Assembly (NCBI GenBank): GCA_038211615.1
Contig: JBBQVL010000014.1
Location: 1 to 64,000 of the forward strand
Direction: 5' to 3'
Length of the DNA: 64,000 bases
DNA from: DASWJZ01 sp038211615
GTDB taxonomy: Bacteria; Pseudomonadota; Alphaproteobacteria; Rhizobiales; Afifellaceae
Each line of letters starts with the position of its first letter. The first letter of the stretch is position 1. The position numbers and the translations under genes were made by a program. Below the pieces are notes generated by a model. The model was given only the letters and a program-made list of their open reading frames with translations, ran no database searches and was not told the DNA's origin. Positions 1-7,909 of the stretch are shown one piece after another.

Positions 1-136
1 GGGGGATTCGCTTTGCTTCACCTTGGGGGCTGTGGGTGACGCTTCTCGATCGAATGTTTTTGGTTTGGGGGGTACACGCAAAACGGGTTTTTCGCGTGGT
101 GGGGGCGGGCCGCCCCGCCGCCGCGGCGCCCTCTTC
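1..136. other. Non-coding left edge
   Basis: I see no gene here. The stretch is G-rich with a run of GC-rich inverted sequence near 105-128 and leads into the regulatory element upstream of the first gene. Any feature to the left of the window is not visible. Confidence 0.4.
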
Positions 137-183
137 CCGAATTCTAACCTGCCCTTAATCGTGCTCTAACCGGACCTGTCGTC
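137..183 (+). promoter_or_regulatory. Shared upstream element, copy A
   Basis: A stretch of about 45 bp carries two direct copies of TCTAACC (143-149 and 165-171) spaced 22 bp start to start, with TTAATCG between them and CTGTCGTCG after. Nearly the same sequence lies at 11781-11827, upstream of the LysR gene. The copies match at roughly three quarters of positions, although the genes downstream are unrelated. A 22-bp repeat spacing puts both half-sites on the same face of the helix, which suggests an activator site or a special promoter. The factor is unknown. Confidence 0.55.
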
Positions 184-236
184 GCTAGGGGCGCGTTTGG
201 TTAGCCTGCAACCCTGGACAACAGGGATCGAAGAAA

Positions 237-1478
237 TTGAGGAAGCCGCTAGCCCACTCGACCCACAGCCGCCGCCGGTCCCTGCCGGCGCGGCTGGGTC
301 TTCTCCTCCTGCTCGGCCTCGCGCCTCTCGCCGCGGCGGCGCAGACGCAGCCTGACGCCCAGAAAATCGTCATCGCCTATCTGCGGGCGCCGCTCCCGGC
401 GCGCACGCCGATTTCGCTGGTCGAACGTCCGGCGCCCGATAACGGACTCGCCGGTGCGCAGCTTGCCATCGAGGACAACAATACGACAGGCAAGTTCACC
501 AGGCAGCAATTCGAACTCAAGGACGCCATTGCGGGCGACCCGCAGCAGGCGACCGACGCCCTCGCCGGTTTTGCGGCGGAGGGCATCCATTTCGTCGTCG
601 CCGACCTCCCGGCCGACACGCTGCTGGCCGTCGCCGATGCGGCGGCAAAGAGCGGCATCCTTGTCTTCAATGCCGGCGCCACCGACGATGTGCTGCGTCA
701 GGAACAATGCCGGGCCAACGTGATCCACGTCGCCCCGAGCCGCTCGATGCTCACCGATGCGCTTGCCCAGTACCTGGTGGTGAAGAAGTGGACGCGCTGG
801 TTCCTGATCGCCGGCTCGCACGATGCCGACAAGGAATACGCTTCGGACATCAAGCGCTCGGCGATGCGCTTTGGGGCAGAGATCGTCGAGGAGCGGGAAT
901 TCAAGGATACCGGCGGCGCGCGCACGACGGATTCCGGGCTGGCGCAGATCGATCCGCAGATAGCGACATTCACACAGTCCGCGCCGGATCACGACGTTGT
1001 GGTCGTCGCCGACGAGAGCCAGGTCTTCGGGCCCTATATCCCGTACCACACATGGACGCCGCGGCCGGTCGCCGGCACGGAGGGGCTGAGGCCTTCGATC
1101 TGGTCGCCGGCGCACGATCAATGGGGAGCGGTCCAGCTGCAGGACCGCTTTCAGAAAGGCTACCGTCGACCGATGACCGACAAAGACATGGATGCCTGGA
1201 CCTCGGTCAGGATCGTCGGCGAGGCGGCCACCCGCACCAACAGCGTCGATCCCGCGAAGATGGTGGAATTCATCAAGGGGCCGCACTTCGAGGTAGCGGC
1301 CTTCAAGGGGCAGAAGCTGACGCTCCGGGCATGGGACTGGCAGCTTCGCCAGCCGATTATATTGGCCGACGGCCGCAACGTGGTGTCGGTGTCGCCGCAG
1401 GACGGCTTCCTGCATCCGACCTCGACGCTCGACACGCTCGGGTTCGATCAGCCGGAAACGAAGTGCAAGCTTCAATGA
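237..1478 (+). CDS. PQQ-dehydrogenase-associated periplasmic ABC-type binding protein
   Basis: A secreted type-I periplasmic binding protein of 413 aa, resembling branched-chain amino acid receptors. It fits the family of binding proteins that accompanies PQQ-dependent alcohol dehydrogenase systems (the TIGR03863 type). A TTG start gives a basic N-terminus, a Leu/Ala-rich signal core and an AAAAQ-type cleavage region near residue 35; the mature domain opens with KIVIAYLRAP. No permease or ATPase lies next to it in the window. The beta-propeller gene follows after 34 bp in the same direction, so the two are probably co-transcribed. The shared upstream element A ends about 55 bp before the start. 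The ligand is unknown and a non-transport sensing role is possible. Confidence 0.75.
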   Translation: MRKPLAHSTHSRRRSLPARLGLLLLLGLAPLAAAAQTQPDAQKIVIAYLRAPLPARTPISLVERPAPDNGLAGAQLAIEDNNTTGKFTRQQFELKDAIAGDPQQATDALAGFAAEGIHFVVADLPADTLLAVADAAAKSGILVFNAGATDDVLRQEQCRANVIHVAPSRSMLTDALAQYLVVKKWTRWFLIAGSHDADKEYASDIKRSAMRFGAEIVEEREFKDTGGARTTDSGLAQIDPQIATFTQSAPDHDVVVVADESQVFGPYIPYHTWTPRPVAGTEGLRPSIWSPAHDQWGAVQLQDRFQKGYRRPMTDKDMDAWTSVRIVGEAATRTNSVDPAKMVEFIKGPHFEVAAFKGQKLTLRAWDWQLRQPIILADGRNVVSVSPQDGFLHPTSTLDTLGFDQPETKCKLQ

Positions 1479-1512
1479 TGCTGCTGCTGCGAAGCGGTTT
1501 GGAGGAAGCGGT

Positions 1513-2484
1513 ATGAGCAAGTGGACAGCCGTCCTGCCCGTCGTCGCAATGGCGCTCGCGCTTCCCGCGCCGGCCTTCGCCTACAGGATTTTCGTCTCCA
1601 ACGAGGGAGACAACACCATCTCGGTGATCGACTCCGACAGCATGGAGGTCGTGAAGACGCTGGAGGTGGGGCAGCGGCCGCGCGGCATCACGATAACCGG
1701 CGACGGCAAGTTCGTGCTGCTGTGCGCCAGCGACGACGACACCGTCCAGATCATTGACACGAGCACCTACGAGATCGTGGGCACGCTGCCTTCCGGTCCG
1801 GACCCCGAGCTCTTCGTGCTCAGCCCCGATTCCAAAACCCTCTATATCGCCAACGAGGACGATAACCTCGTCACCGTCGTCGATGTCGCCTCGCGCGCCC
1901 TCGTCACCGAGATACCGGTCGGCGTGGAGCCGGAGGGGATGGGCATATCGCCGGACGGTTCGGTGATGGTGAACACCTCCGAGACCACCAGCATGGCGCA
2001 TTTCATCGACACGAAGACCCACGAGATCACCGCCAACGTGCTGGTCGACACGCGCCCGCGCTTCGCCGAGTTCAAGCACGACGGTTCCGAGGTCTGGGTG
2101 TCGGCGGAGGTCGGCGGCACGGTCAGCGTGATCGACACCGCGACGCATGAGGTGAAGCACAAGATCAGCTTCGAGGTCTCCGGCCTCAGGCCGGAAGCCA
2201 TCCAGCCGGTGGGCATCAACATCACGAAGGATGACAAGACCGCCTTCATCGAGCTCGGGCCGGCCAACCGCGTGGCGGTGGTGAACACCGAAACCTACGA
2301 GGTGAAGAACTACCTGCTCGTCGGGCAGCGGGTCTGGCACGGCGTCTTCTCGCCGGACGAGTCGCTGCTCTACGTCACCAACGGCGTTTCGAACGACGTC
2401 TCGATCATCGACGTGGCCAAGCAGGAAGTCATCAAGACGATCCAGGTCGGCCGGCTGCCCTGGGGAGCTGTCGTTGCGCCATAG
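1513..2484 (+). CDS. YVTN-type beta-propeller protein of PQQ-dependent catabolism
   Basis: A secreted protein of 323 aa made of repeated blades with the pattern of the YVTN family (for example ISVIDSDSMEVVKTLEVG, then VQIIDTSTYEIVGTLPSG, VTVVDVASRALVTEIPVG, and DVSIIDVAKQEVIKTIQVG). It matches the propeller family found beside PQQ-dependent alcohol oxidation genes (TIGR03866 type). A signal peptide ends near PAFAY at residue 24. A strong GGAGGAAG Shine-Dalgarno lies 5-6 nt before the ATG. It is second in the plus-strand operon. It is probably a periplasmic scaffold or binding protein; no enzymatic residues are recognised. Confidence 0.8.
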   Translation: MSKWTAVLPVVAMALALPAPAFAYRIFVSNEGDNTISVIDSDSMEVVKTLEVGQRPRGITITGDGKFVLLCASDDDTVQIIDTSTYEIVGTLPSGPDPELFVLSPDSKTLYIANEDDNLVTVVDVASRALVTEIPVGVEPEGMGISPDGSVMVNTSETTSMAHFIDTKTHEITANVLVDTRPRFAEFKHDGSEVWVSAEVGGTVSVIDTATHEVKHKISFEVSGLRPEAIQPVGINITKDDKTAFIELGPANRVAVVNTETYEVKNYLLVGQRVWHGVFSPDESLLYVTNGVSNDVSIIDVAKQEVIKTIQVGRLPWGAVVAP

Positions 2485-2535
2485 CGGCGGCCTGCGCGCG
2501 AAATCAGTTTCGGAAAATCAAACGGGGAGAACGCC

Positions 2536-2970
2536 ATGAGACCAGTGGAAACGCTTCGCCATCTCGCGCGGCTCGCGGTCGTCGCCGCGGCGCTCGCTCC
2601 CTGGGCGGCGCATGCGCAGTCGGGCCTGCTGACGAAGGGGATCGACCTTGAGCCGATAACGCTCTCCTCCGGCCAGCCGCTCGCCGCGGCCCCCTATGAG
2701 CTGCAGGCGGGCAAATATTACCGCCTCAGCATCAAGTGCGACGGCTCGGACTCGCTGGCGGTCGGCGGCGCGGAATTCTTCCGCAACATGTGGATCAGGG
2801 AAGTCGCGATCGAGGAGGTTGCCGTGCGTCCCATCGGGCTCGATTCCATCAGCTTCGAGGGAGAAGGGGAGGCGGAGATTTCCTTCATCCCGATCCGCCC
2901 GGGAACCTTCACGCTCCGCATTCCCGGAACCACGGGCGAATCGCAGGCGGCGACGTTCGTCGTCAAATGA
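2536..2970 (+). CDS. Exported protein of unknown function in the xox region
   Basis: 144 aa with a clear signal peptide (Ala-rich core ending WAAHAQ near residue 29). The mature part is about 115 residues, mostly predicted beta strands, and ends in a fold-like segment (SFIPIRPGTFTLRIPGT) reminiscent of cupredoxin-like or Ig-like sandwiches. No Cys/His copper ligand set is evident, so a copper protein is not claimed. It lies 51 bp after the propeller gene in the same direction and ends 64 bp before the next gene, consistent with one operon. A GGGGAGA Shine-Dalgarno precedes the ATG. Its placement suggests a periplasmic accessory of alcohol oxidation. Confidence 0.65.
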   Translation: MRPVETLRHLARLAVVAAALAPWAAHAQSGLLTKGIDLEPITLSSGQPLAAAPYELQAGKYYRLSIKCDGSDSLAVGGAEFFRNMWIREVAIEEVAVRPIGLDSISFEGEGEAEISFIPIRPGTFTLRIPGTTGESQAATFVVK

Positions 2971-3034
2971 GCCGGTTTGGAAGGCTTTACGAAAACGGGG
3001 TTTAAGGATTGGCGCGCGCCAACTACATTGCCGG

Positions 3035-3667
3035 ATGATGAAGCACTTTTCGCCTTTCGCCGTTGCCGCAACTTTCGCCTGCGCGCTCTCGTTTGCGGCT
3101 CTTCCTGCTGCGGCGCAGCAGCAGAAGGCCGATCCGGACTGGCCCTGCATGCAGGCGAAAGTCCCGGAGCTTTCCATGGCGTCGGTCTGGTCGGGTCCTT
3201 CGACCGATGCTGCGCTGGAGCACTGGCAGGACGACAGGGACGTTGCCACGGTCGCCGGGCAGATCGCGAGCCGCCGGGTGCCCGTCGCAGAGGCGACGGC
3301 TGCTGTCGCGACGTTCGCCAGGACGCTGAAGCCGGAAGAAAAGGCTGAAAAGCTGACGCAGCTCTTTGCCGGGGCGTTCGCCCTGCTCAATCGCGAGCGC
3401 GGCGATGTGATGAACGGCATCGACCGCTACGCCCGGTCGCAGAAGGCGATCGCCGAACAGATCCGCGCGGATCAATCGCGTCTCAGCGACCTGAATTCCG
3501 CGGGTGACGATCAGCAGGCGAGCGCGCTGACTTCGCAGCTCGAGACGCAGGTGAGGATATTCAACGACCGCCGCTCCTCGCTGTCGTTCGTCTGCGAGGT
3601 GCCGACCATCATCGAGCAGCGGCTGTTCGCGCTGGCGCGCGCCATCGAGGCGGAGATTCCGGGCTGA
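3035..3667 (+). CDS. Exported Cys-containing protein of unknown function
   Basis: 210 aa starting at a double Met codon, with a signal peptide ending at AAAQQQK near residue 26. The mature protein begins with a DWPCMQ motif and has a second Cys near residue 189 (FVCEVP), so one disulfide is plausible. The middle is helical, with residues like QLFAGAFALLNRERGDVMNGI. No family is recognised. It is the last plus-strand gene and converges on xoxJ with only 30 bp between. It is likely periplasmic; a role in the methanol oxidation module is inferred only from position. Confidence 0.6.
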   Translation: MMKHFSPFAVAATFACALSFAALPAAAQQQKADPDWPCMQAKVPELSMASVWSGPSTDAALEHWQDDRDVATVAGQIASRRVPVAEATAAVATFARTLKPEEKAEKLTQLFAGAFALLNRERGDVMNGIDRYARSQKAIAEQIRADQSRLSDLNSAGDDQQASALTSQLETQVRIFNDRRSSLSFVCEVPTIIEQRLFALARAIEAEIPG

Positions 3668-3697
3668 TCCTTCGGCGCTTGCGTTCGGCGCCCGGGC

Positions 3698-4528
3698 TCA
3701 GTGCCCGATCCAGTTGCCCTTCTCGTCGATCAGCGGCACGCCGTAATCGGCGAGGAGCTTGTCGATATCCGCTTGGTTCTCCTCGATCAGCTTGTTCAGC
3801 TGCCGCTTCCACTCCTGGTCGGAGGGACGGACGCCCATGGTGATCCTGAAGGTCATGCGCGAGCCGCCCTTCTCCTTCAGGAGCGGCACCACGGTCAGCG
3901 GCGGGTTCTGCTGCTTCGCATAGTAGCCGGCGAGCGGCCCCCAGAGCACGGCGACGTCGATCTGGTCGGCTTCGAGATCCTTGATCATCGCCTCCGCCGA
4001 GGTTCCGAGGCGGGTGTCGACGAAGAGCGGGTAGGGGCGGGCTTTCCCCATCAGCCCGTTCATCGCCATGTTGGTCGCCGGCGGTGTCCGCGCGACGATG
4101 CCGATGACCTTCTCCTTCAGCACAGGATCGGCGAGCGATTCGATGTCGTCGAGTCCCTTGCCCGGCTTGAACACCAGCGCGTAGGCCGTCTGGTAGTAGG
4201 CGTTGGTGTTCTGAACGAGCTCGTCGCCCTGCGCGTAGCTCATGATCACGTCACACTTGTAGGCGCCAAGCGTCTTGCGGACGAACCCGGTGACCTGCGG
4301 GAAATAGGTGTAGGAAACGGTCTTCCCGAGCTTGCCCGCGAGCAGCTCCGCCAGCTTCTGCTCGTATCCCTCGCCCGCCTGGTTCGAGAACGGCATGTCG
4401 TTCGGATCGGCGCAGACGCGGAACACCTTCGGGTCCACGAGCTCGATCGCGGCGCCGAGGCCGGCAGCGGCATGCGCCGCGATCGGCGTCGCCGAGAGGA
4501 GCGCGGCGAGGACGAGCGCCTTGCTCAT
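3698..4528 (-). CDS. xoxJ: XoxJ-like periplasmic binding protein of methanol dehydrogenase system
   Basis: 276 aa, a quinoprotein-dehydrogenase-associated member of the periplasmic solute-binding protein family (SBP family 3 fold). The signal peptide starts MSKALVLAALLS and ends near AAHAA. The mature domain opens with the family motif FRVCADPNDMPFSN and contains CDVIMSYAQGDELVQNT. The ATG at 4528 overlaps the TGA of xoxG by 4 nt, which fixes the start better than an in-frame ATG 18 nt upstream. XoxJ/MxaJ proteins act in the periplasm and are thought to help load or activate the dehydrogenase; that role is family knowledge. Third gene of xoxFGJ. Confidence 0.88.
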   Translation of the reverse strand: MSKALVLAALLSATPIAAHAAAGLGAAIELVDPKVFRVCADPNDMPFSNQAGEGYEQKLAELLAGKLGKTVSYTYFPQVTGFVRKTLGAYKCDVIMSYAQGDELVQNTNAYYQTAYALVFKPGKGLDDIESLADPVLKEKVIGIVARTPPATNMAMNGLMGKARPYPLFVDTRLGTSAEAMIKDLEADQIDVAVLWGPLAGYYAKQQNPPLTVVPLLKEKGGSRMTFRITMGVRPSDQEWKRQLNKLIEENQADIDKLLADYGVPLIDEKGNWIGH

Positions 4529-5070
4529 TGCGTCGTGCCCATGCACTCGCTCTCCGCCTTCGTGTAGGCATCCGGCTTCGGATCATGCTTCGGCGGGCGC
4601 CCGCGCGGGATATCGCCCTGCGCCCGGGCGCGGAGGTAGACGTAGAGATCGTCGATGTAGCACATGACGTTGAGGTTCGTGCCGAACGACGGCATTACGT
4701 TCTCCTTGCCGCCGCCGACATTCTGCCGGCCGCCGGCGACGATGGCGAGAAAGTCGGTGTAGCCGATGCGCTTCAGCGAATCGGCCAGCGCTGGCGCGTA
4801 GCTCGATCCCATTCCGTCCGGCCCGTGGCACACATGGCACTCGGAATGATAACGGCGATAGCCGGAGTAGGTGTACCAGTCGACGGTTCCGTCGGGAGCG
4901 TATTTGTAGGTCGGGTTGCCCTCCGCATCGAGGTTCTTGCCGTCCTGCTCGCTCACTGCGGCCGGATCGCCTGGCGGCGTGTAGCGCGGATCGTCGGCGA
5001 GGGCGAAGCGGGTGGTCGGAAGGCAGGCAGCGGCCGCGATGACAATGACCGCCATGCTACGCGCAAGCAT
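4525..5070 (-). CDS. xoxG: XoxG-like cytochrome c, electron acceptor of XoxF
   Basis: 181 aa with a signal peptide and one c-type heme site CHVCH (Cys78, Cys81, His82). A likely distal Met lies in NVMPSFG around residue 126. It is the periplasmic monoheme cytochrome that takes electrons from the PQQ of XoxF. The length and the long Pro/Lys-rich tail (GRPPKHDPKPD) suit the XoxG/MxaG group. It lies 121 bp downstream of xoxF, with a strong hairpin in the gap, and is translationally coupled to xoxJ by a 4-nt overlap. Confidence 0.9.
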   Translation of the reverse strand: MLARSMAVIVIAAAACLPTTRFALADDPRYTPPGDPAAVSEQDGKNLDAEGNPTYKYAPDGTVDWYTYSGYRRYHSECHVCHGPDGMGSSYAPALADSLKRIGYTDFLAIVAGGRQNVGGGKENVMPSFGTNLNVMCYIDDLYVYLRARAQGDIPRGRPPKHDPKPDAYTKAESECMGTTQ

Positions 5071-5118
5071 GGGAACTCCCTGGATTTGTTTTTGGTCTGT
5101 TATTGCGTCTTGGCAGAA

Positions 5119-5155
5119 AGGGGCCCGGCCAGGCGATTAGCCTTGCCGGACCCCC
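5119..5155 (-). terminator. Hairpin between xoxF and xoxG (partial terminator or processing site)
   Basis: Read on the minus strand, the segment just after xoxF forms a long imperfect GC-rich stem with a TAATC-type loop and runs straight into CCCCTTTCTG. The stem pairs GGGG, CCGGC and AGGC with their complements, with three single mismatches. It lies inside the operon, 37 nt or more after the xoxF stop and before the xoxG start. The most likely effect is attenuation, so that xoxF is made in excess over xoxGJ, or protection of the xoxF mRNA 3' end. Confidence 0.5.
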
Positions 5156-5191
5156 ATTCAAGTCACACCGATCTGAACAGTTCCGCTCGGA

Positions 5192-7090
5192 TCAGTTCGG
5201 AAGCGCGAAGACCGTCATCGTGCCGCCGAGGTTGGTGAAGTTGGCGAGAGCTGCATAGCCGCCGACCGCGCCGAGACCGGCAGTTGCGACCTGCGTTGCT
5301 GCATCGCCCTGTGCGCGGCCCTGGTCGACCGCGCCGTGCCAGCCGGCAGCCGTCTCCGGGTTAAGCAGGCCAGCCGCGAGGCCGATGCCCGCCCATCCGC
5401 CGACACCCGAGTAAACGGCGACGTACTGCTTGCCGCCGTGGGTGTAGGTGACGACGTTGCCGATGATGCCGGACGGGGTCTTGAACTTGTAGAGCAAGTC
5501 GCCCGTCTGCGCGTCAACTGCCTTCAGGTAACCCTCGAGCGTGCCGTAGAACACGACGTCGCCGGCCGTGGCGAGCGCGCCGCCCCAAGCCGAGAACTGC
5601 TCGGGAATCGACCACACGATCTTGCCCTTGCTGGCGTCCCAGGCGATGAAGTTGCCCATGCCGCCATGGCTGTTCGGCGCCGGATACATCGCCAGCGTCG
5701 CGCCCACATAGGCCTGACCAGCCGTATAGCTCACCTTGAACGGCTCGTAGTCCATGCAGACGTGGTTGGTCGGGACGTAGAACAGCTGCGTCTCCGGCGA
5801 GTAGGCCGCCGGCTGCTGGTCCTTGGTGCCGAGAGCGGCCGGGCAGATGCCCTGCACGTTCACGTCCTCGCCCTGCACTTCGGTCGAGTACTGGTCGAGC
5901 ACCTTCGGACGTCCGTAGGTCGGGCTGTTCTTGTCCATGTCGACGCCGGAGGTCCAGTTCACCACCGGATCGAACTTTTCGGCTACGAGGAGTTCGCCCG
6001 TCTCGCGGTTCAGCGTGTAGCCGAGACCGTTACGGTCGAAGTGGACGAGGGCCGGCACCGTGGCTCCGCCGATGTTGAGGTCGGCGAGAATCATCTCGTT
6101 GATGCCGTCGAAGTCCCACTCGTCATGCGGGGTCATCTGATAGACCCACTTCGCCATGCCGGTATCCGCATCGCGTGCGAAGATCGTCATGGACCAGCGG
6201 TTGTCGCCCGGACGCTGATTGGGGTTCCAGGTCGAGGGGTTGCCGGAGCCGTAGTAGATCAGGTTGAGCTTCGGATCGTAGGAATACCAGCCCCACGTCG
6301 CTCCGCCGCCGATCTTCCACTGATCGCCTTCCCAGGTGTTCGTGCCCGAGTCGGGACCAACCGGCTTGCCGAGGTTCATCGTCTTCGCCGGGTCGAGCAG
6401 CGTCTGGCTGTCCGGACCCATCGAATAGGCCCGCCAGGCTTCCGAACCGTCCTTCAGATTGTAGGCGACCAAGTAGCCCTGGACGCCGAACTCGCCGCCC
6501 GACACGCCGCTGATGACCTTGTCATGCACGACCATCGGAGCGTTGGTGCCGGTCTCGGCGCGGCTCGGATCGCCGGACTTGACCTTCCACACCTCTTCGC
6601 CGGTGTCGGCATTCAGCGCCACGACCGTCGTGTCGGCCTGGTGGAGGATGATCTCCGCCGGGTAGCCGTCGCCAGCCGGGGCGTAGGCAACGCCGCGATT
6701 GACCGTGTCGCAGCACATGACCGGGATGACGTTCGGATCCTGAACCGGCTCGTACTTCCACTTGATCGCGCCGTCGGCGTTGAGATCGAGGGCATAGACG
6801 ATGTTCGGGAACGGCGTATGCACGTACATCGTGTCACCGATGACGAGCGGTCCGCCTTCGTGCCCGCGCAGCACGCCGGTGGAGAAGGTCCAGGCGACCT
6901 GCAGGTTCTTTACGTTCGACTTGTTGATCTGATCGAGAGTCGAGAAGCGCGTGTTGGCGTAGTTCTGCGTCGGAGATACCCACTGATTGGCATCCCCTTC
7001 CATCTGGACGAGTTTGTCGTTCGCGAGAGCGGGCATTGCCAACATGGCTACTCCCGCACTCAGGCAAAGCGTTTTCAAGATGCGACCCAT
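5192..7090 (-). CDS. xoxF: Lanthanide-dependent methanol dehydrogenase XoxF
   Basis: 632 aa PQQ-dependent quinoprotein with the eight-bladed propeller repeats (for example GWYSYDPKLNLIYYGSGNP). It oxidises methanol to formaldehyde or formate in the periplasm. The adjacent Cys126-Cys127 that stack on PQQ are present, as are Glu200 and Asn284. PHDEWDFDG supplies the catalytic Asp326 and the extra Asp328 that coordinates a lanthanide; the calcium enzyme MxaF has Ala there. The signal peptide ends at ALAND. The ATG at 7090 is chosen because GGGAGGG lies just upstream; a longer in-frame reading is possible but lacks this. First gene of xoxFGJ. Confidence 0.95.
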   Translation of the reverse strand: MGRILKTLCLSAGVAMLAMPALANDKLVQMEGDANQWVSPTQNYANTRFSTLDQINKSNVKNLQVAWTFSTGVLRGHEGGPLVIGDTMYVHTPFPNIVYALDLNADGAIKWKYEPVQDPNVIPVMCCDTVNRGVAYAPAGDGYPAEIILHQADTTVVALNADTGEEVWKVKSGDPSRAETGTNAPMVVHDKVISGVSGGEFGVQGYLVAYNLKDGSEAWRAYSMGPDSQTLLDPAKTMNLGKPVGPDSGTNTWEGDQWKIGGGATWGWYSYDPKLNLIYYGSGNPSTWNPNQRPGDNRWSMTIFARDADTGMAKWVYQMTPHDEWDFDGINEMILADLNIGGATVPALVHFDRNGLGYTLNRETGELLVAEKFDPVVNWTSGVDMDKNSPTYGRPKVLDQYSTEVQGEDVNVQGICPAALGTKDQQPAAYSPETQLFYVPTNHVCMDYEPFKVSYTAGQAYVGATLAMYPAPNSHGGMGNFIAWDASKGKIVWSIPEQFSAWGGALATAGDVVFYGTLEGYLKAVDAQTGDLLYKFKTPSGIIGNVVTYTHGGKQYVAVYSGVGGWAGIGLAAGLLNPETAAGWHGAVDQGRAQGDAATQVATAGLGAVGGYAALANFTNLGGTMTVFALPN

Positions 7091-7462
7091 TGGGCCCTCC
7101 CACATGCGACATTGCTGTCGTTTTGTGTTCGACCACGCAGCAAGCTGCACGCCCGAACGTTGCTGGGAAGGGTCTCCGACAGCGTGTCACGGCTAAGGCG
7201 TCGGGGTCTTGTCGCTCCGAACACTGCCTTCGACGGCACCCATGTCCCTGCATGGGTGTTTTTGAAGCCGGAAACCAGGAATGCAGTCTAGGGGCGTTCT
7301 ACCTGCTCGGCAAGGACAATGAGCGGCGGCGAGCGAGTTTCAACTGGTTCACGAAACGGTCATGGCAGTGATGCGGAGACGATCGCTCTAGCTGCGCGCG
7401 GAGGGGGCAGTCGTTGCGTCCGGGCGGTTGCACGGGCGTCGCCGATGGACGAGGAACTCCGG
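7091..7462. promoter_or_regulatory. Intergenic leader region of xoxF
   Basis: 372 bp without a gene, between xoxF and the 3' end of the next minus-strand gene. Reading toward xoxF it must hold the xoxF promoter and leader. The only site I can place with confidence is the GGAGG ribosome binding site at about 7097-7101. I find no copy of the TCTAACC element that occurs elsewhere in the module, and no clear riboswitch. Confidence 0.4.
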
Positions 7463-7828
7463 TCAGTGGCTGTTGAAGCAGCGCACGTCGCCTTCCGCCT
7501 GGGCGCGGCGAAGGTCCTGGATGGACGCCTTCGATTCCGGGCTGTTGCGGAAGATCTCGCCGCCCTCGCCCTGCAACTGCATCATGCTCAGGAACGTGCT
7601 CGCCTCGACATAGCGGTCGTAGGTGAGGAGCGAGGCGACGATGTCGACGGAGCAGGAGCAAGACTTCAGCACCGGGCTGCTCTCGCCGTTCACCTTCATG
7701 CAGGCATAGACATATTCGGCGATCGCCTCGCTCGGATAGTCGTTGTTCAAGGCCGCGAGAGCCGGCAGCGGCAACGCCGGAGCCGCAAGCGCGGCGGTAA
7801 CCAAAAGGGCTCGGAGGGGAAGGGGCAC
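7463..7828 (-). CDS. Small exported Cys-containing protein of unknown function
   Basis: 121 aa with a signal peptide ending near LPALAAL (residue 26). The mature ~95 residues contain four Cys: one in YACMKVNGE, a CSCS pair, and one near the C-terminus in DVRCFNSH. Two disulfides or a metal site are possible. The rest is helical (IVASLLTYDRYVEASTFLSMMQ). I do not assign a family. It lies upstream of xoxF on the same strand, separated by 372 bp. Its position suggests a periplasmic partner of the methanol dehydrogenase system, which is inference only. Confidence 0.65.
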   Translation of the reverse strand: MPLPLRALLVTAALAAPALPLPALAALNNDYPSEAIAEYVYACMKVNGESSPVLKSCSCSVDIVASLLTYDRYVEASTFLSMMQLQGEGGEIFRNSPESKASIQDLRRAQAEGDVRCFNSH

Positions 7829-7909
7829 GGCGGTTTCCTCTGATCCTGCTGAACTGTTCTTTGCGATAACTCTAACAGCCCGCGCGCCGGTTCCAAAGCG
7901 GGACAGGGC

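Noticed and set aside
5336..7291. A 651-codon open frame on the plus strand antisense to xoxF
   Set aside because: It mirrors the xoxF coding frame in GC-rich DNA, has no ribosome binding site or recognisable domain, and reads as Arg/His/Val-rich filler.
7866..7880. CTCTAACAG as a third copy of the TCTAACC element
   Set aside because: Only the first few bases match; there is no second repeat 22 bp away and no TTAATCG between.
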